A stretch of 64,000 nucleotides of DNA from Selaginella tamariscina (GCA_003024785.1 PUQB01000013.1:372001-436000), one strand, 5' to 3'. Shown: positions 1 through 14,385, counted from the stretch's first letter. A program made the numbers and translations. The notes: generated from the letters alone by a model not told the origin.

Positions 1-1110
1 CCAGGCAATTAGCAATAGCTTCTCCAATCGACATTAGTGGTAGAACAAAGTTTTACAACACAATAGACCTAACTTCAATTCCCATGCATGAACTTTTGAA
101 TATATTATTTGACAATAGATTTCTTAGATAACACTAGTGGGAGAACAAAGTTTTGCCACACATTAGACCAAGGTTTGATTCTCATGCATAAATTTTTAAT
201 ATAGTAACCTAAGTTCAATTCTATGTAAGAACTTTTAACATAATATGTGACTCAGGTTGCCAACTGTAATAGATTCCTCAATTGCCAATAGTGAGAGAAT
301 AAAGTTTTGTCACACATTAGACTAAGGTTTGATTCTCATGCATTTTAACATAATATGTGACTCAAGTCATTGACTTAGTTTTCGACAATAGATTCCCCAA
401 TTGACTCTAATGGGAGAACAAAGTTTTGCCACACATTAAACTAAGGTTTGATTCTCATGTATGAACTTTTTAACAAAGTAGACTTATAAGTTTAATTCTC
501 ATGCATGAACTTCCAAGATAATGGTTGGTGACTCAGGTGGTTAGTAATAGATTCCCCAATCAGCACTGTGGGAGAATAAAGTTTTGAAGAACAAAGTTTT
601 GCCAAACAATAACTCAGTTCAATCCCATGCATGAACTTTGTAACATATTATGTCAACTTAGGTTGCCAACTCAAGTGATCAGCAATAACTTTCCCAGTTG
701 GCATTAGTGGTAGTACAAAGTTTTGACACACAAGACCCTGGTGTGACTAACTCTTTAACATATTATGTCTACTCAAGTTGATGACTCAGGTGGTTAATAC
801 TTCCCTAGTTGGCATTAGTGGTAATCAATGGTTTGCCACATAATAACTTAGGTTCAATTCATATGCATGAACTTTTTCACATATTATGTTAGCTCAAATT
901 GCCAACTCATGTGGTTAGCAATATCTTCCTTAGTTGGCATTACTGGTAGTACAAAGTTTTAATATATAGTAGATGCAAGTTTAATTCTAATGCATAAACT
1001 TTTTAATATATTGTGCCAACTTAGGTGGTTAGCAATAGCTTCCCTAGTCATACTAGTGATAAAATAATTTTTTGCCACAATATAGACCTAAGTTTGGTAG
1101 CAAGTCATCC
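1..1110. repeat. Degenerate minisatellite (AAAGTTTTGCCACA / TTCTCATGCATGAACTTT units)
   Basis: Units of very roughly 70-140 bases recur with the phrases 'caaagttttgccacacat', 'gattctcatgcatgaac' and 'ttccccaattggcattag'. They are strongly diverged and irregular in length. The same family, inverted, fills 29.5-31.1 kb. No coding potential is seen. Confidence 0.7.
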
Positions 1111-1489
1111 TCGATTTAGTTGACAAGTGATCCTCTTTACTTCATTTAGTGCCGATTCTAATGAATGACATAAGCTCATACTACATTTGGTGTTGACTTT
1201 AATGAATGGCATAAGCTCTCCCAGTCGTACTTCATCTGGTGCCAACTTAATGAACGACATAAGTTGTCCCAGTCATTTTCATTTGGTGCCAACTCCAATG
1301 AACGGCATGAGCTCTCCAAGGGCAGCAATTAGGTAACCAAGTCATCATTCAATAGATATCCATGTCATCCTCTATAGGTGGCCAAGTCATCCCCATTGGT
1401 CTTTATTTTGTGCCAACACAATTTATCAGCATAAGTAGCATTAGTCAATAGCAAATAGCTCTTTGTCCATTACCCACTTTTAACTCTCC

Positions 1490-2608
1490 CAACTAAAGGG
1501 TCAACACGTGGATGCCGTGGCCATTTAGCATCATCACCCTGGGTGAGTAACGTTAAGTCTTTTAAAGATGACCCTAAGAGTTTACTCAAAATGCCTAATT
1601 AAGCGGAAGGCTCAAAGTCCTACTCTAAGTCCCTTAGACTGACTATCACCCAAACCCTAGAGGATAACTCGAGTAAACTTTAGGATTCTTTTTCAATAAA
1701 CCTAGACAGGCTCATGCCCTAACCTCATCAAGAAGATGTGCCTTACACATGCCCCCGTGACAAAGCTAAGGCATCGTTACTTACCTCTTGAAGAATCACC
1801 CTCATCCGGACATATAACCCCTTTAGGGCGACAAGGGGTACCCTAAACCATGACTAACCCTTGAGGGTTTGAGTGGCCCTAAACTTAGAACTAATACTTA
1901 GTGAGGACACGAGTGTGCGCCATAGGCAAACACGAGTGTTCTGCTAAGTAAACTCCACAAGGCTAGGTTTGGATAACCTTAAGTACATAACCTTGCGAGT
2001 GCTTTATGAAAAGGCTTCTAATAATGAGCTTAAGTTGTTCAATCCTTAGATCCTAAAAAGAACACCCTTTAGCCATGTGTGACAAAGCACACCTAGTTAC
2101 AAGACCTAACCTCCCTCGAGTTTATGTACAAGGCTTAGCACCCTAGTGCGAGCACAAACATGCCTGTTTGTTAAAGTATCCAACTCCTTGGTGACAAACC
2201 TATGACACAACCTCAAAGGGTGTGCCTTAGGCATTGTACTGTGTGCCATCTAGCCTTGTCACATGAAATGTGATATGGACTATCATGCCATAGCCCCTTG
2301 GATTCAAGAGTTGCACCAGGTGCCACAAATGTGACTCTCAATGCCAACTCTAGAACTCCTTCAAGAACTTGATAAGGAAACCATATCAATTAAGAACCCA
2401 CAACCACATTTTAGACAAGGACACGAACATGCCCTACTTAGCTATGAGTGTTGCTCTCCTCAACCTTTGACCCTTGTAACGTGCATTTCGACAAGACCTC
2501 TCATGCATAGATTTGCCAACATTAAAGGTAAGTTACCCCGAAAGTGGGATGTACCTCTGTTATCTAAAAGTTTGGGCGGCACAATAGATAGATATCATAG
2601 ATAGAACC
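1490..2608 (-). repeat. Truncated LTR remnant (same family as 27503-29063)
   Basis: Read on the minus strand this matches the 3' two-thirds of the LTR at 27503-29063, including the blocks around 'gacaaggggtaccc', 'cctctagggttt' and 'agccacgtgttgaccc'. Both LTR termini are missing: the TG start is absent because the copy stops at the 'tctatctattgtgctgccc' block, and the CA end is lost near 1490. The small reading frame at 2341-2604 lies wholly in the LTR and has a relative at 27896-28186; it is LTR sequence, not a gene. Confidence 0.75.
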
Positions 2609-3509
2609 ATAGAATCATTTTTGGTTGTAGCGATTGACATGGGTAAAAACATGTTGGGAATAAAGCAATCTCCTCTACAACCCAAGAGTGTGTGACTTAT
2701 GCAGCTCGTGATTTACAAGCTTATAAGGCATGACAATCTTGTTTGAAATATAGGGTTAGGTATTAAATCATTTTTGGTTGTAGCGATTGACATGGGCAAA
2801 AACATGTTGGGAATAAAGCGATCGTTCAAACTGGTAAGGACTGCCAATGCAAGAATCACAAGCGATGTTAGGCAACTCAGACACCTTTTGTGCTGCTTAG
2901 GTTGGCAATTTTATGATCAAAGCAATGTTAAAGAAAAAGAGAAATATGTAGCCAACTATAGGCCAGAATATTTGTGTGATGTATATAGTTACTATAATAC
3001 ATTAATGTACAATATTATGCAAGTTATTTTCATCGAATAAGATATAAGCACTAAATTTTATAATATAATATTTATGCAAGTTCTAAGACACATAATTTTG
3101 CAATGTAAAACATGCTGCCAAAACAATTATACTCCACATTTACAACATACTAAAAGAATTCTCCTTTGAAGACTTACAGATCCATATTTGTTAACCAGGC
3201 GACCCAAATTTATTTAATCAAAATTCTAAAATATTCTTTAGATATTCTAAAATATCCTAAGCACAAGCCTACTAAGTCCGAGCCTCCTTTGTGGTGGGAC
3301 TCGTTTCATAGCATTTCTAATTTGAATTAAATTATGGGAAATTTACTTGCCCATTTCCCAAATGACAAGTGTTTGATTAGGTTGGAACAATGTATACAAT
3401 GGTTGGTCCAAACTTCACCCCAAGTACCTATCTTGTTAAAAGGCTTGTTACTATGAGAAGCTTCATATGAGGTGTGTGAAAGAAGCAGAGAAGTTTATAA
3501 ACTCAAGCT

Positions 3510-5280
3510 CCATTTCCTAGTGCTAGTTCCTTGTTTAGATCCCTTACAAGGGCCTTGGCAACATGCTCATGAGTTTGGTTTCTACTTTTGTATATGCTTT
3601 AATCATTGTTACTTGACCCAAGCATATACCTTCATGAGCACCATTCATAGGTTCTTCTTGGTTCCTTCTAGAGAGTTTCCCACATGACTTAATGAAATCT
3701 CTGAATAAGCATTTTCAATACAGGTTCAACACTCTAATCACCAAGTATGTAGGTTTTTTAAGAAAGCTTTTTGATTCTTGCTCGCCAACTCCAGACAATC
3801 CTACTCTTCCCAATGTAGTTTACATTCACATGATTTGGGAGTCAAAGAATGAGCTTTACAAGAGATTCTTTTATATAAAAAAAAAAAGAACAAACTCTCT
3901 TGCTTAGTGTTTCATAAATGTTTGTGAAATCAAATTCTTATTATGTCTACTTTTTCTTTTTGTTTTCAAATTCTAAGATTACATTCTTGTACCTTTCAAG
4001 ATACATTATCCATGACTCGAACAAAGTTTAAAGGAGAATAATTAATTATTATGATAAATATTTGTAAAAGTCTCAGTCTTCAGCTAGGGACATTTAATGA
4101 TAATGAGGAATATATGGATCAACTTATGAAGTGTTTAAGATGCAAAAGTGACCAACAAGTGTCATTGTTGGTCCAAAAGTATTATTACGATGTGTTGAAA
4201 GACAAGTTCCATAAATTGAAGATGTATATACCTCACAAAGGCATGCAATGTACAAGTGCAATTGAGCACAACATCTTCATGAGTGATGCATTAGTGACAA
4301 GTGCCATGCACCACCTTTTGATATGTGGCTCATGGTTTTGATGCTTTTTGGTTTATGTATTATTTTTAATCATAATCTTATAATAGGAGAAACCATCTAA
4401 CTAACCATTTAATTATCATTATTTCAACTAGTTATGAGTGTGATTGCCAACACAATACGACTTTATCTTGTACGTTAAACCATACAAAGATGTTACTTTA
4501 ATTAGTTAAAAGATAATATTTATGTTTTAGAAGGTTTAATTAATCAAATATGATGTTTAATTTTATTATTCTAACTAAGGTTAACATGTTGGTTAGGATA
4601 AAAACATTAAAAATTTACATTATGATGTTAGTTAGGACTGTGAAAAAACATTAAGTTATGAGTTTAATTTTTATATACATTCTAATAAATGTTAATTAGC
4701 ATATTTATTCATAATAAACAATAAAAATATATTTCATTCTTATTTTTTTAAAAAGATTAAAGTTATTAATTGAAAAAGACCCCCTATTTTATAAAATCTA
4801 AATGTTATAAAAGTATTAGACTCATGCACGATATACAATATATTTGCATATAAAGCATATGAAATACTCCATTTAAGCTTCCAAGTCTTAAAAACTTTAT
4901 ATAAATAATTGAAATATATACTCCATTTCACTAACAAAGTGTAAATATTATATACCTTTTTTACTTAATATGTTAACATTTAAAATATATACACTTCTAA
5001 CATTTATACTTCTTTTTTTATTCACACTTACCTTATTGTTCCATAAAAAATCAATAATAAAGTTATTAGTTATATAATTAATTTAAATAAAACTTTATAT
5101 ATAAAGAATCCATCTCCCATGTTAAATTCTTCATTATTTAAACTTTTAATATGAATATATATACACTACGAATACATTACATATACACACACCAACCAAC
5201 AAGATTGTACATGGGTGTTTATGTTGTTTACTTCATACAAAAATGAATTTCTATAAATATATTTCCACCAGTATAAATGA
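3510..5280. other. AT-rich stretch without a recognised gene
   Basis: Short reading frames at 3472-3687, 3692-3907 and 4051-4341 show no motif I recognise; the last (96 codons, hydrophilic, several Cys/His) may be a coding fragment. From about 4500 to 5000 the sequence resembles one unit of the AT-rich tandem family seen at 12.1-14.4 kb, sharing the 'ttaacatttaaaatat' and 'catttcatt' blocks. Confidence 0.5.
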
Positions 5281-5719
5281 AGTCAATCATCAATATCTTC
5301 ATTGAGCAACTCAAGATTTGCATACATGACAACAATCTGGAACATGGATATTGTGAATTAATGGAATATATATTGAACAAATAATAAAAACAATACATAC
5401 CCATACTTATGAGCTACCATCTATATATATATCCTAGAATCAAGCACCTAGAGCACCAATAGTCCTACAATGGATGTTCCTTTTGACTGTCACACAACAT
5501 ATACCCATGATATCTTCAAGTTGATTGCTTATCACACTCAACACTCCTCCTTGAACATAAATAATCTCTTTGTTTGTGTTCACACATAACATCCTAAAAC
5601 TCCTCTCGAGAGAAGCAATATTTATAAGAAAAACTCCTTATGTAAAGGATAACTCCTGCTCTATGTATTTTTCTTTTTAGTGATACTCAATAAACTCTTA
5701 GAAATAGTCATTCCTTATG

Positions 5720-8135
5720 ATCTCTCCCCCTTGGACACATACAACTTCGTTGTTTGTGTTCATAAAGAAAAATAAATAAATTAAAATCAAATACAAATAA
5801 ATATAAATGATACTTTCATGTTGAAGATAACAAATGTTGAGTTTGTCTTTTATGGTGAAAGTTTAAGAACATCCAACGTTAAGTCATCCAAAAACATTTA
5901 TGTGCATCAGAAAATCAATTTCTTTAATTTGTTTAGTAAGAATAACGGGTTGAGGGCACATGAACGAGACAGATCTCTCCCAAGTCAACTTATTGCATGA
6001 GCCAACAACCATGCAACTCTATGTGTTTGATATGATGATGCTCATGAGATTCCTAGCCATGTGAATAGCGCTTGTATTGTCATTAGAGATGATCATTAGA
6101 CCTACATCCAACATATTCATATACCTTAATAACTTATGCAACCAAACGGCCTCCTTTGTTTTTATGAAGACAACATGGTACTCTGCTTTGTAGTGGAGAG
6201 AGCGATGATATTTTGCTTCTTACACTTTTAACTTACCAAGGCTCCATTCATTTGAAAGCACCATCCCATCTTGAATGAAATGTCGAAATGGTGACAAAAT
6301 TTGCATAAGCAAATCCTTAAAGATCTTGTGCTCCACCAAACACATCGGAGTTCAAGATGCTTAGTCCTTACAATATAACGAATCAATTGACATGCATTCA
6401 TTGAGTAGGTTGGCGTAGCTTTTGGCTTAAAGAGATTGTTGTCTAGTATCAAAGAAGTCTATAAGCAAAGTGTCATTAGCACTTAAAAAAGAAGTACCTC
6501 TAGAAGAATTTCAAGGCAAGACAGTAAATGTAGCCACTAGTGTTGTAGAGGGTAGACTTCTATTGGTGAAGGAAAAAACCTCAAGTATGTGAATCTCTAT
6601 GTACTTGAAAACCTAAGTAGTGTATTATCTCTTTAGCATTCTTCATATGGAAGGCTACCTTGAGCTCATATTTAATTGTATTTAGAAGATCATAAGTGGT
6701 TACAATAACAAGATTATCAACATAGACTTCTATAAAGACCGATTTATCATTTATATGTTTAATATATATGTATTAAAGTCTGCTTCTAATTTGCGATATC
6801 TATGAGATGAAAAATGACAATTTATGATCTCATACCAAAGACGAGGGCTTTGTTAGAGAAAATGGATTTGCAAAGCTTGTAAGCAAGATTGGAGCGTTTC
6901 TTTGCCTTGAAATACGATAGTTGTTGTAATGTCCCTATGTAGAAAAGCATTCCTGATATCCATTTGATGCACATGGAGATGAAATTATGTAGCTAGAGCA
7001 AGGAAAACCTTAAGACAAATAATCTTAACCAAAGGTGAATAAACCTCAGAAAAGTTTATTCCTTCTTTCTGATTGCAACCCTGTGCTAGAAGTCTAGCCT
7101 TAAATTTAAGAATTTCACAGTGTGGTCCATATTTAACCTTGTAGACCCATTTACAAGAAACAAGTGTCTTATTGAGAGGAAGATCAACAAGGTCCATGAT
7201 TTATTAGCCATTTGTGCATTATATTCATCTTTCATGGCCTGGAGCCATTTGTCCTAATGAGGGCTACTCATGGCTTTAGGCTCATTTACAAGTTGGGCAT
7301 TGTTAACTTCAACATACTCTGAATACCTTTTTTTAGTCTTCAAGGTCTCCAAGAAGAGGTTGATAATTGTTAAGGGTTGTTGTTTTTGTTGATGACCATG
7401 AACAATGTTATGTGTAACATTTGGAATATCCAAAGGATCAGAATCACACAAGTTAGTGTTAAAGTTAAAGCTTTGCATAATGTTTAAGTCGTGCTCAAAA
7501 CAATCATTGTTGTTAACACATCCGGAATCTACAAATGCCAACCCACCCTCATCAAAAATTGTTGTTCTCCTAGTGAAGAACCTTTTCTTCTCACGAGACC
7601 AAACTCTATAGTCATCTTTAGTATGATTGTCATCACACATCTCATTTTTTGCACACCATCCTTGAAGCGCCTTTGCTCCTCGAACTAATGAGCATAACTA
7701 GAACTTCCAAACACTCTTAGATGGGTCACAAATAGTCCATACCTCATATGGTTTCTTATCCTTTACAGCTTTGGTAGGGAGCATGTTATTGTAGTGGCCA
7801 AAGCATTAGTCCAAAACACAGTAGGGACATTCTTATAACATAACATATTTCTTGTAAAAATTTTAACAGTTCTCATTTTTCTCTCAATTGCATCGTTATG
7901 TCTCTTGTCATAAGGACTGAATACTATCTAGCCACACCTCTAAACTCAAGAAAGCTGACAAACCATGCACTCATGAACTTTGAATCCATGTTTATTCTTA
8001 AACATCCTAATTTACGATGAGTAACATTCTTAATCAAATTCAGCCAATTCTTAAATGCATAAAATGCATCGAACTTATTTCTCATGAACAAAACAAAAGT
8101 AAATCTAGAACAATCATCAACAATGAGCATAAAAT
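5720..8135 (-). mobile_element. Decayed Ty1/copia pol region
   Basis: Minus-strand fragments appear in copia order. The integrase core lies at 8130-7924 (starts IVDDCSRFTFVLFMRNKFDAF). A pre-RT linker lies at 7640-7254 (DYRVWSREKKRFFTRRTTIF). The reverse transcriptase start lies at 7197-6985 (CKWVYKVKYG, FKARLLAQG, INFSEVYSPLVKI). An RNase H end lies near 6230-6000 (KAEYHVVFIKTKEAVWLHKL, then SNDNTSAIHMARN). Stops and frameshifts break the frame throughout, and gag and protease are missing. A purine run seen on the minus strand at about 5721-5731 fits a polypurine tract before a 3' LTR, whose far end I cannot define. Confidence 0.85.
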
Positions 8136-8270
8136 AATTCCTCTGAAATGTCTAAATGTACAAGCTCAAGTAACTCATTAGCTCTTGTGTTAGCTACCTT
8201 GGGAAGAGGTTTCTTAAAAAGCTTTCCTAATGCATCCATGATAAGAAAGGGTTTTAGTGCTTCTCTTATG

Positions 8271-9615
8271 CTATCAGAGTTTTAACCTAGAGGGCTAACA
8301 CGTGGCAACACGTGGCTGCCAACGTTAATTCCCTGTGTGAGCAACGCTAAGTCTTCTAAGATGACCCTAAGAGTTTGACTCGGATGCCTAGTTAAACAGA
8401 ATACTTAAAGTCCTACCCTAAGTCCCCTAGAATGACCATCCTTCAAACCCTAGAGGATATTCTGAGTAGACTTTAGAATCTTATTCCAATAGACCTAGAT
8501 AGGCTCATGCCCTAACCCCACAAAGGAGATTTGTTTCACACATGCCCTCGTGGCAGAGCTAAGGCATCGTCACTTACCTCTTAAGGAATCACCCTCATCC
8601 AGGAGTACAACCCCTTTAGGGCGACAAGGGGTACCTTGAACCACAACTAACCCCTAAGGATTTGAGTGGCTATAGACCTAGGGCTAGTACTTAATAAGGA
8701 CATGAGTGTGCATTGTAGGCGGACATGAATGTTCTACTAAGCAAACTCTGAAAGGCTAGGTTTGGATAACCTTAAGTACATGACCTTGCAAGTGTCTCAT
8801 GATAGAGCTTCTGCTAATGAGCTTAGGTTGTTCAACCCTTAGAACACTCCCTAGCTAGGTGTGCCAAAGCACACCTAGTTACGAGACCTAACCTCCCTTG
8901 AGCGGATGTCGAAGGTTTAACACCCTAGTGCGAGCACAAACAATTTACTAAAGTATCCAACCTCTTGGCGACAAAACCTTGACACGACCCCAAAGGACGT
9001 GTCTCGAGCATTGCATCGTGTGACGTCTAGCCTAATGTCACATCTCCATGTGACACTACCTTCCATAATGTGGGCTATCATGTCATAGCCCTTAGATTCA
9101 AGAGTTGCACCAAGTGCCACAAACGTGGCTCTTAAATGACAACTCTAAAACCCCCTTAGTGAACCCTCAAGATCTGGGTAATGTGAACATGTCAAACAAG
9201 ATCCTATGCCCACAGTTGGACAAGGACACGGATGTGCCTTGTTTGGCCATGAGTGCTACACCTAGCTTGATGTGAAGGAAGAGGTTGGAGACAAGCCTCA
9301 ACCTCTACCTCTTGGAATGTACATCCCGATAAGACCTCCCAGACATGGATTTGCTAACGAAGCTACCCTGAAAGTGGGATGTACCCATGTCATCTGGAAG
9401 TTAGGGCGACACAACAGAGGGTTGTATCTTAACAACACAAATTAAAGCTTGCACCGACAGAAGAGCAACGAACTCAGTCATGAACCTAGAAACTCTCCTA
9501 CATGTACTACTTAATATATGTGACAAAGCCCCCTTTGTTTTCCTATTTACATAAGTGGGCTGGAACGAAATCTCATTCCCAAAAAGAATATACTTGGTGA
9601 GTTAATTATTAATTA
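8271..9615 (-). repeat. Partial LTR, minus orientation
   Basis: This is parallel to the remnant at 1490-2608 and inverted relative to the LTRs at 20469 and 27503. Its low-coordinate end falls in 'ctatcagagttttaacc', close to the expected terminal CTCTGACA of the family. At the high end the similarity stops after the 'gtgggctgg...cattccc' block near 9615, so about 330 bases of the LTR head are missing. It abuts the copia fragment, but the missing gag region argues against it being that element's own 5' LTR. Confidence 0.65.
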
Positions 9616-9689
9616 ACTCACCAAGTAGAGAAGAGGTGTTGAGGAATCATTTGGCTCAATACTTAGCTGCTTTATAAATTGGTAATAAG

Positions 9690-10210
9690 CTTTGCATGAT
9701 GAGTATCCAGTTTCTACTCCAGTTTCCAGTTGGTTCATGCAAGAAGGCAACCAACGCTACGTCCGTATGCTTTTCTCATCATGTTGTCCATACTTGTTGG
9801 AAAACACAATGAGCTTCATAAACATGAAGGCAAGTTCACAATTGCTCATGGAAAGTCAAGCTCTAGGAGCGATGGTAATGCTCCCAGGTGTGTGTTGGAG
9901 AGTTCCGGGTCCTAAATGTGATATATTGGTGAACAAAGTGGACGTTGAAACTCCCCGAACATACTGTATCAAGGACTGGTTCTTGGAGCTTGAGTGTACA
10001 CTAAGGAAGCTCTTGCAATAGAGTCAGAGCACATGCAAGAGCTTGGTTGGCAAGGCTGGCAGCACGGGGATGCTGAGTCGGAATGTCATAGCATGAGCTT
10101 TGCCTTTCTCCAACGGGAACAAGTTTATATTGGAGATAACAGAGATCAACGAGGGGGAATGGAACGTCTTGTAGGCAGAACTTTAAAGAGCATATGCAAA
10201 GTTTATGAAA
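9690..10210 (+). other. Unrecognised coding-like fragment
   Basis: Two overlapping open stretches (109 codons from 9692 and 114 codons from 9994) have more balanced base composition than the surrounding DNA. No family motif is apparent. It may be a remnant of a retroelement or of a host exon. No start, stop or splice structure can be defended. Confidence 0.25.
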
Positions 10211-10399
10211 GTCTTGGTCGTGGTCTCAAAAACGGATACTCTAAAAATCATGTCGTCCATATTATATATGTTGATATACCAATAAGCACGAACATATCTG
10301 TTTACAGTAAAAATTATGAATATATTGTAACTAAATAAACATAGTTTGGTCTGCAAATACATACATGTCTTATACAGCCCCTCCACATCATCCACATCA

Positions 10400-11369
10400 C
10401 CTATCGTGCCACTTTAAAACAAGGAGTGACATGGCAGGTGGTATACCTCTTTCATTTTAAATTATAAATATTAAATAATAAATTAATATATATTAAAAAC
10501 TAAGAGAAACAAACATGTATAAAAACTTTGTAAAAAAAAAGACATGTAAAAACTATATGAAAATCAATATAAAAATAATAAATTAATAAATATTAAAACC
10601 AAAAGAAATAAAAATATATAGAAACTTGTATATAGATTAAAAAAATGTGTAAAAATGCTATGCATTAACCTTAAATGAAAATCAATATAAGAATAATAAA
10701 CTAATAAATATTGAAAACTAAAAAAATAAAAATATGTAAAAACTTGTATAGAAATTAAAAAAAAAAACGTGTAAAAACAACGTGCATTAACCCTAAAGGC
10801 CCCTTATGTATATATCCATTAGGTTTTGAGTAAAAATCAAATCTAAAATAATAATTTAAAAAAAATAAATAAATTAAACACCTATTATACAACTTCTTGA
10901 TGTCATCATCACAAATTACTGATGTGACATGTAATGATACGAAAGGATTGTGTAACATAACCTACATGTATCAATTAAATATATTATTTACTTATAATAA
11001 TAAATCTTACTTTCATCTTGGTGACATATGAAGTTTATTTATTCTTATTCTTAATTACAAAAGTAATATGTTATTAAAACGAAGGGAAAGTTATGAAACT
11101 TACTTAACTTAAATTGTTTAGGTAGTTCTCAAAATATTCAAATTAATTTTGAGTTAAATTAATCATTAATTAATTTAATATAACACACATGCAATATTAT
11201 ATATATATATATATTTTATTGGATATATAATGAAAAATGGTATAATATGTATGTGTTATTATTAAACATTTTTAAAACTACCTAAATAATTTAAGATTTA
11301 CATAAAGTTAAAGGGTTAGTTTAATAAAATGAATAATAACCTATATATATATATACAATTTAAAGTCTA

Positions 11370-11400
<31 letters not shown>

Positions 11401-12100
11401 ATTATATAACTTATTTTAAGACATTTAATTAACACACATTGATAAAATTTGCTTCTCACTCTTTATGTTTATTTGCCTTATGTAATCCTATATACATGTG
11501 TATGTGTTTGTTAATACATAGCCATATAAGTAGCTTTATATAACTTTAAAATTATGATTGTGTTTCATAAATACATATTACACTATATTCATGTATAAGA
11601 ACATATATACAATATAATACAAATAATCTCAATATAAACAAAATGTTATAATACACTCGTATATTATGTGTGTACTTTGCACTTTAGTTATATCAAATTG
11701 GACTTTGGATAATATAATTCTTTATTTTTATTTGTTTAATACAAAATAATTTATTATATAAAAGAATACGAGTTATTATATGGAATTATGCATAACAATG
11801 CTATTTATATCAACATAAGCTCACTCTTGTCATTTGTTAGGAATAAATGTTGGTAATAAAAATAAATTTAAAATATTAAGAAATAAACAAGGTTAATAAG
11901 GCAAATCATAAAAATATAAAATTGTTATAGTGTTGTTCAATCTTGTAATTTTTTAATGATTAAATCTTCTGTAACTTCTATATAATCAACATCATGAATT
12001 AGTTTTTAAATTAATAAAATTATGTTTTAAAATATTTTTAATTTAAATCAGGTAATGAGAAACTCATTGATATGTTTATAAATGAAAAAATTGAAACAAC
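10400..12100. other. AT-rich noncoding DNA
   Basis: Very AT-rich sequence with short TA and TG microsatellites, for example at 11205-11215 and 11370-11400. I see no gene, RNA or bounded repeat. Confidence 0.6.
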
Positions 12101-12129
12101 ACTTCTATATAATGGTTAATCCAAACTTT

Positions 12130-14385
12130 ACACCCTAGTGTCAAAAATTAAATTGTCAAGTTAGTTAGGTTTTTTAAAAAAATATTAAAGGTTAAATTAT
12201 GAATTTAATTTTTATATAAATTATAATAAATATAACAAACATTTTTATTCAGAATAAAGAATAAAAATGCATTTCTTGTTTTATTTAATTTTCAAATTCA
12301 AATTATTAAACTTTTGCATAATAATACTTTATTCTTTATATATTTTAATATAAAACCTGTGGAATGTTCCCTTCTAATTTATAAGCCTTAAAAACTTCAT
12401 ATAATGTTAGAAAATATATAAAATATGAAACAACATTTTACTAAGAAAGTGTAAATATTTCACATTTAACATATTTAACATGGCTATATTTATCTCCACT
12501 TATTAAATTTGCCATTAGTAAACTAGAACTAACCAACTTTGTAGTTTATTTACTTGTTTAAGACATTATTTTCTATTAATTATAATTATAAAACTAACAA
12601 AACTATATTTACTTTTAACTTATTAAACATAAAAATATAAATTCTTATATATTCCTTCTCCATTATATCAACAAAATTTTATAACTAACTTAACAATGGT
12701 GGTATATAATGCTAGTTTAAACACAAAACAATTAAAAAACATTATATAGTTAACTATGAAAAACATATAAAATTATTATTTATCACAACGGCGACATTGG
12801 AGTGATTTCAAAATGTATAAGAATAAACAAAAAATGATTTCAAAAAATTAAACTAAAATAAAATGCAAATTTTGACAATCTTTTAATATGTTAACACTTT
12901 AAAATATATTGTCTTAAAGCGATTCAATTAGTCAAAAGATAATATTTTATTTTTAAAAAGATTCAATTAATTAAATATGATATTTACTTTTACATGTGAA
13001 AACATTGAAATTTAAATTATAAAGTTATTTAGGACTTAAATTGTGTAATTTTATATAAATTATAATAAATCTAATTAGCATATTTATTCAAAATAAGAAT
13101 GCATTTCATTTCTTACTTAATTATCAAAGTCAAGTTCAAATGTTAAAAATTATTAAACTTGTGCATAATGATATTTACTCTTTATATATTTAAATATAAA
13201 ACATGTAGAATGTTTCCTTTTAATTTCCAAATCTTAAAACTTTATATAATATTAAAAAATATATAAAGTATGAAATTGCATTTCATACGAAAATGTAAAT
13301 ATTAAATATCTTCTTTCTTTCCTTAGTATATTAACATTTTAAAATATGTTATTTCGTATGTTAAATAATGCAAAAATAGTTATTTCAAAAGAATTTAATT
13401 AGTCAAGAGATTATTATTTATTTATTTTTTAAAAGAATTTAATTAGTCAAATATGATATTTATTTTATTATTCAATGAAGGTCATCAATGTGAAAACATT
13501 AAAAATTAAATTATGAGGTTAGCTAGATTGAAAAAAATATTAAAGGTTAAATTGTGAATTTAATATTTATATAAATTATAATAAATCTAATTAACATATT
13601 TATTCATGATAATAAAAAAATGCATTTCATTTCTTATTTAATTTTCAATTTCAAATTCAAATATTTAAAGTAACTTGGTGCACAATAATACCCCACTCTA
13701 TATATATTTGAATATAAAACATATGTAGTATTCTCTTTCAAGTTCTAAGTCTTTAAAACTTTATATAATATTAAAAAATATAATAAAATATAAAATTGAA
13801 TTACATTAAGAAAGTGTAAATATTACCTTCTTTCCTTAATGTATTAACACTTTAAAATATGTTATCTCGTATGTTAAACTATGCAAAAACTATTCTTCAA
13901 TAAAGATTCAATTAGTTAAGAGATAATATTTTAGTTTTTAAAAAAAATTTACTTAGTCAAATATAATATTTATTTTGGTTAGGTTAATATGTTGGTTATG
14001 ACTGAAAACATTAAAAATTAAATAGGTTAGTAAATGAAAAAAACCATTAAAGATTAAGTTGTGAAATTAAATTTTATAATTATAATAAATTTATTTAATA
14101 TATTTATTCAAAATAAATAGTAAAAATACATTTCATTTCTTATTTAATTATATATTTAGATTCAAATGTTATAAAAGTATTAAACTTGTGCCCAATAATA
14201 CTCCACCCTTTATATATTCGAATAAAAACCTTATGGAATGTTCCATTTCAGTTTCCAAGTCTTCAAAACTTTATATAATATTAAAAAAACATATAAAATA
14301 TGAAATCAGATTTCATTAAGAAAATGTAGATATTATTTATATACCTTCTCTTGTGAGTATATTAACACTTCAAAATATATAAATA
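12130..14385. repeat. Tandem array of AT-rich ~0.45-0.52 kb units
   Basis: Four to five diverged copies share an ordered set of blocks: 'gcatttcatttctta', 'aaacttgtgcataata', 'ctttatatatttaaatataaaac', 'aaaactttatataatatt', 'aagaaagtgtaaatatt' and 'ttaacactttaaaatat'. The last block falls near 12890, 13330, 13845 and 14365, giving spacings of about 440, 515 and 520 bases. A related single copy lies near 4500-5000. No open frame crosses the units. Confidence 0.65.

Larger units (their letters stand above)
1..3510 (+). repeat. Left arm of a large inverted repeat
   Basis: This arm matches the reverse complement of about 25490-30740. Position 1 aligns near 30737, and the inner edge lies near 3509 opposite 25497. 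Shared landmarks include the degenerate minisatellite (1-1100), an LTR remnant (about 1490-2608), a short reading frame at 2774-3040 whose relative is at 26206-26406 on the minus strand, and the segment around 3240-3509. The arms differ by indels: the other arm has a 236-bp transposon inserted and a complete LTR. The window begins inside this arm, so its outer edge is not seen. It could be a segmental inverted duplication or the ends of a very large element. Confidence 0.8.

Noticed and set aside
2341..2604. Possible small gene conserved in both inverted arms (also 27896-28186)
   Set aside because: It lies entirely in an LTR; its conservation reflects duplication of the arm.
2774..3040. 88-codon frame conserved at 26206-26406
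   Set aside because: Same arm duplication; it differs by in-frame and out-of-frame indels, has no recognised domain and no coding-style change pattern can be judged from two copies. Left as unproven.
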